Assembly: GCA_002686955.1 (NCBI GenBank)
Contig: NYZA01000011.1
Location: 1 to 31,781, forward strand
From: Gemmatimonadota bacterium
GTDB taxonomy: Bacteria > GCA-2686955
Length of the DNA stretch: 31,781 nt
Direction of reading: 5' to 3'
The position numbers and the translations under genes were made by a program. Shown here piece after piece: positions 31,359 through 31,781 of the stretch (position 1 is its first letter; every line of letters starts with the position of its first letter). The notes below the pieces were generated by a model. The model searched no databases. It was not told where the DNA came from and saw nothing but the letters and a program-made list of their open reading frames with translations.

Positions 31359-31781
31359 CTAGTTGCCGCAGTTCACTACACCGGTGTCGTACTCTAGGCA
31401 AGCGCTGCCACCGCTAGGATCCCACCAATTGTATAGACCGCCAAACGCGCCCGCATCCCCTCGCTCGCTGCCGAGCCCAGGTCCCGGAACGGCATCTTCG
31501 TAGGCGAAATCACCCTCCGCAAACACGTCGATCGCGTTCGATTTCGGCCCGTCCTGCGGCAGGCACGGAGGATTCGGTTCGTCTGTCCGCAGCATGTAGC
31601 TGTAGCTCTCCGCTCCTTTCAGATGCGCCCGATAGTGCGGCTCGGAATCGCTCGTCTTGTCGTTCACACCAACAAAGATCGGGTCTCCATAGTTGCCGGT
31701 CGAGTTGCCCCAGTAGACGTTCCAGCCCTTTGGATCATTCTCCAATGCATCGGGATCGCCAAAGATATCGGGCGGCCCCCC
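31359..31781 (-). CDS. Probable parallel beta-helix protein, C-terminal part (5' end outside the window)
   Basis: The frame is open from the right edge to the TAA at 31359-31361 (about 140 residues seen). It reads PPDIFGDPDALENDPKGWNV, then YWGNSTGNYGDPIFVGVND, and ends GSERGDAGAFGGLYNWWDPS before the stop. 'DPIFVG' and a C-terminal 'D(A/M)GA(F/Y)GG' are typical of the end of right-handed parallel beta-helix (pectate-lyase-like) secreted proteins. The assignment is by these patterns only. It lies upstream of the FG-GAP gene on the same strand, 49 bp apart, so a shared transcript is possible. An internal TTG (31743-31745) is not taken as the start, because the frame is coding further upstream. 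Confidence 0.6.
   Translation of the reverse strand, partial: GGPPDIFGDPDALENDPKGWNVYWGNSTGNYGDPIFVGVNDKTSDSEPHYRAHLKGAESYSYMLRTDEPNPPCLPQDGPKSNAIDVFAEGDFAYEDAVPGPGLGSERGDAGAFGGLYNWWDPSGGSACLEYDTGVVNCGN

Noticed and set aside
1-31781. CRISPR arrays, tRNA or rRNA genes, riboswitches
   Set aside because: No regularly spaced repeats, tRNA cloverleaf or T-loop signatures, rRNA motifs or THI-box-like elements were seen on either strand.

Overview
The window is GC-rich, densely coded chromosomal DNA from a bacterium that exports many proteins (several lipoproteins, FG-GAP beta-propellers, a c-type cytochrome). The mix of a DUF222-like HNH nuclease, DUF4143 ATPase debris, FG-GAP proteins and strong G/C third positions fits an uncultured, probably diderm lineage such as Candidatus Eisenbacteria/Krumholzibacteriota or a deltaproteobacterial-type genome. 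This placement is an inference; there is no rRNA or other decisive marker. No tRNA, CRISPR array or intact transposase gene was seen.

Layout. 1-1.86 kb is a decayed accessory patch: the 5' end of an HNH nuclease gene, a short coding remnant, and a broken AAA+/DUF4143 ATPase between near-identical short repeats. 2.05-5.7 kb (+) holds a methyltransferase, an exported sulfatase-fold enzyme with Thr at the nucleophile position, and an FG-GAP propeller with an unexpected CxxCH motif. It converges on a di-heme cytochrome c lipoprotein (5.9-7.1 kb, -). 7.2-9.1 kb (+) holds a 6-phosphofructokinase broken by a one-base G-run frameshift and a SerB-like HAD phosphatase; an exported alpha/beta hydrolase follows.

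10.2-16.0 kb (+) is a tight housekeeping operon: aroB, TPR protein, efp, accB, accC, a CDP-alcohol phosphatidyltransferase and thiE (aromatic precursors, translation of polyproline, fatty-acid initiation, phospholipid head groups, thiamine). A ComEC-like metallo-beta-lactamase lipoprotein (-) and a UshA-type nucleotidase (+) then diverge from overlapping start codons. After a strong terminator and a secreted protein of unknown function come trkA-trkH (K+ uptake).

22.9-28.9 kb holds a small lipoprotein, an exported esterase-like protein, a group 2 sigma-70 factor with a strong terminator, a PIG-L deacetylase overlapping pyruvate kinase, and a GYD-domain protein. The last part (28.9-31.8 kb) has a gene-poor stretch with a 152-bp foldback element, a secreted FG-GAP/VCBS protein, and the 3' end of a probable beta-helix protein running off the edge.

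The most unusual signals are two unrelated foldback (MITE-like) elements. The first (22906-23090) starts and ends with CTAG and supplies the TAG stop codons of both convergent neighbours. The second (29288-29439) is flanked by TA dinucleotides like an IS630/Tc1-mariner-type MITE. Other points of note are the phosphofructokinase frameshift, the CxxCH-bearing propeller, the overlapping divergent starts, and a promoter that would make trkA leaderless. I did not find a clearly new multi-gene defence or biosynthetic system.
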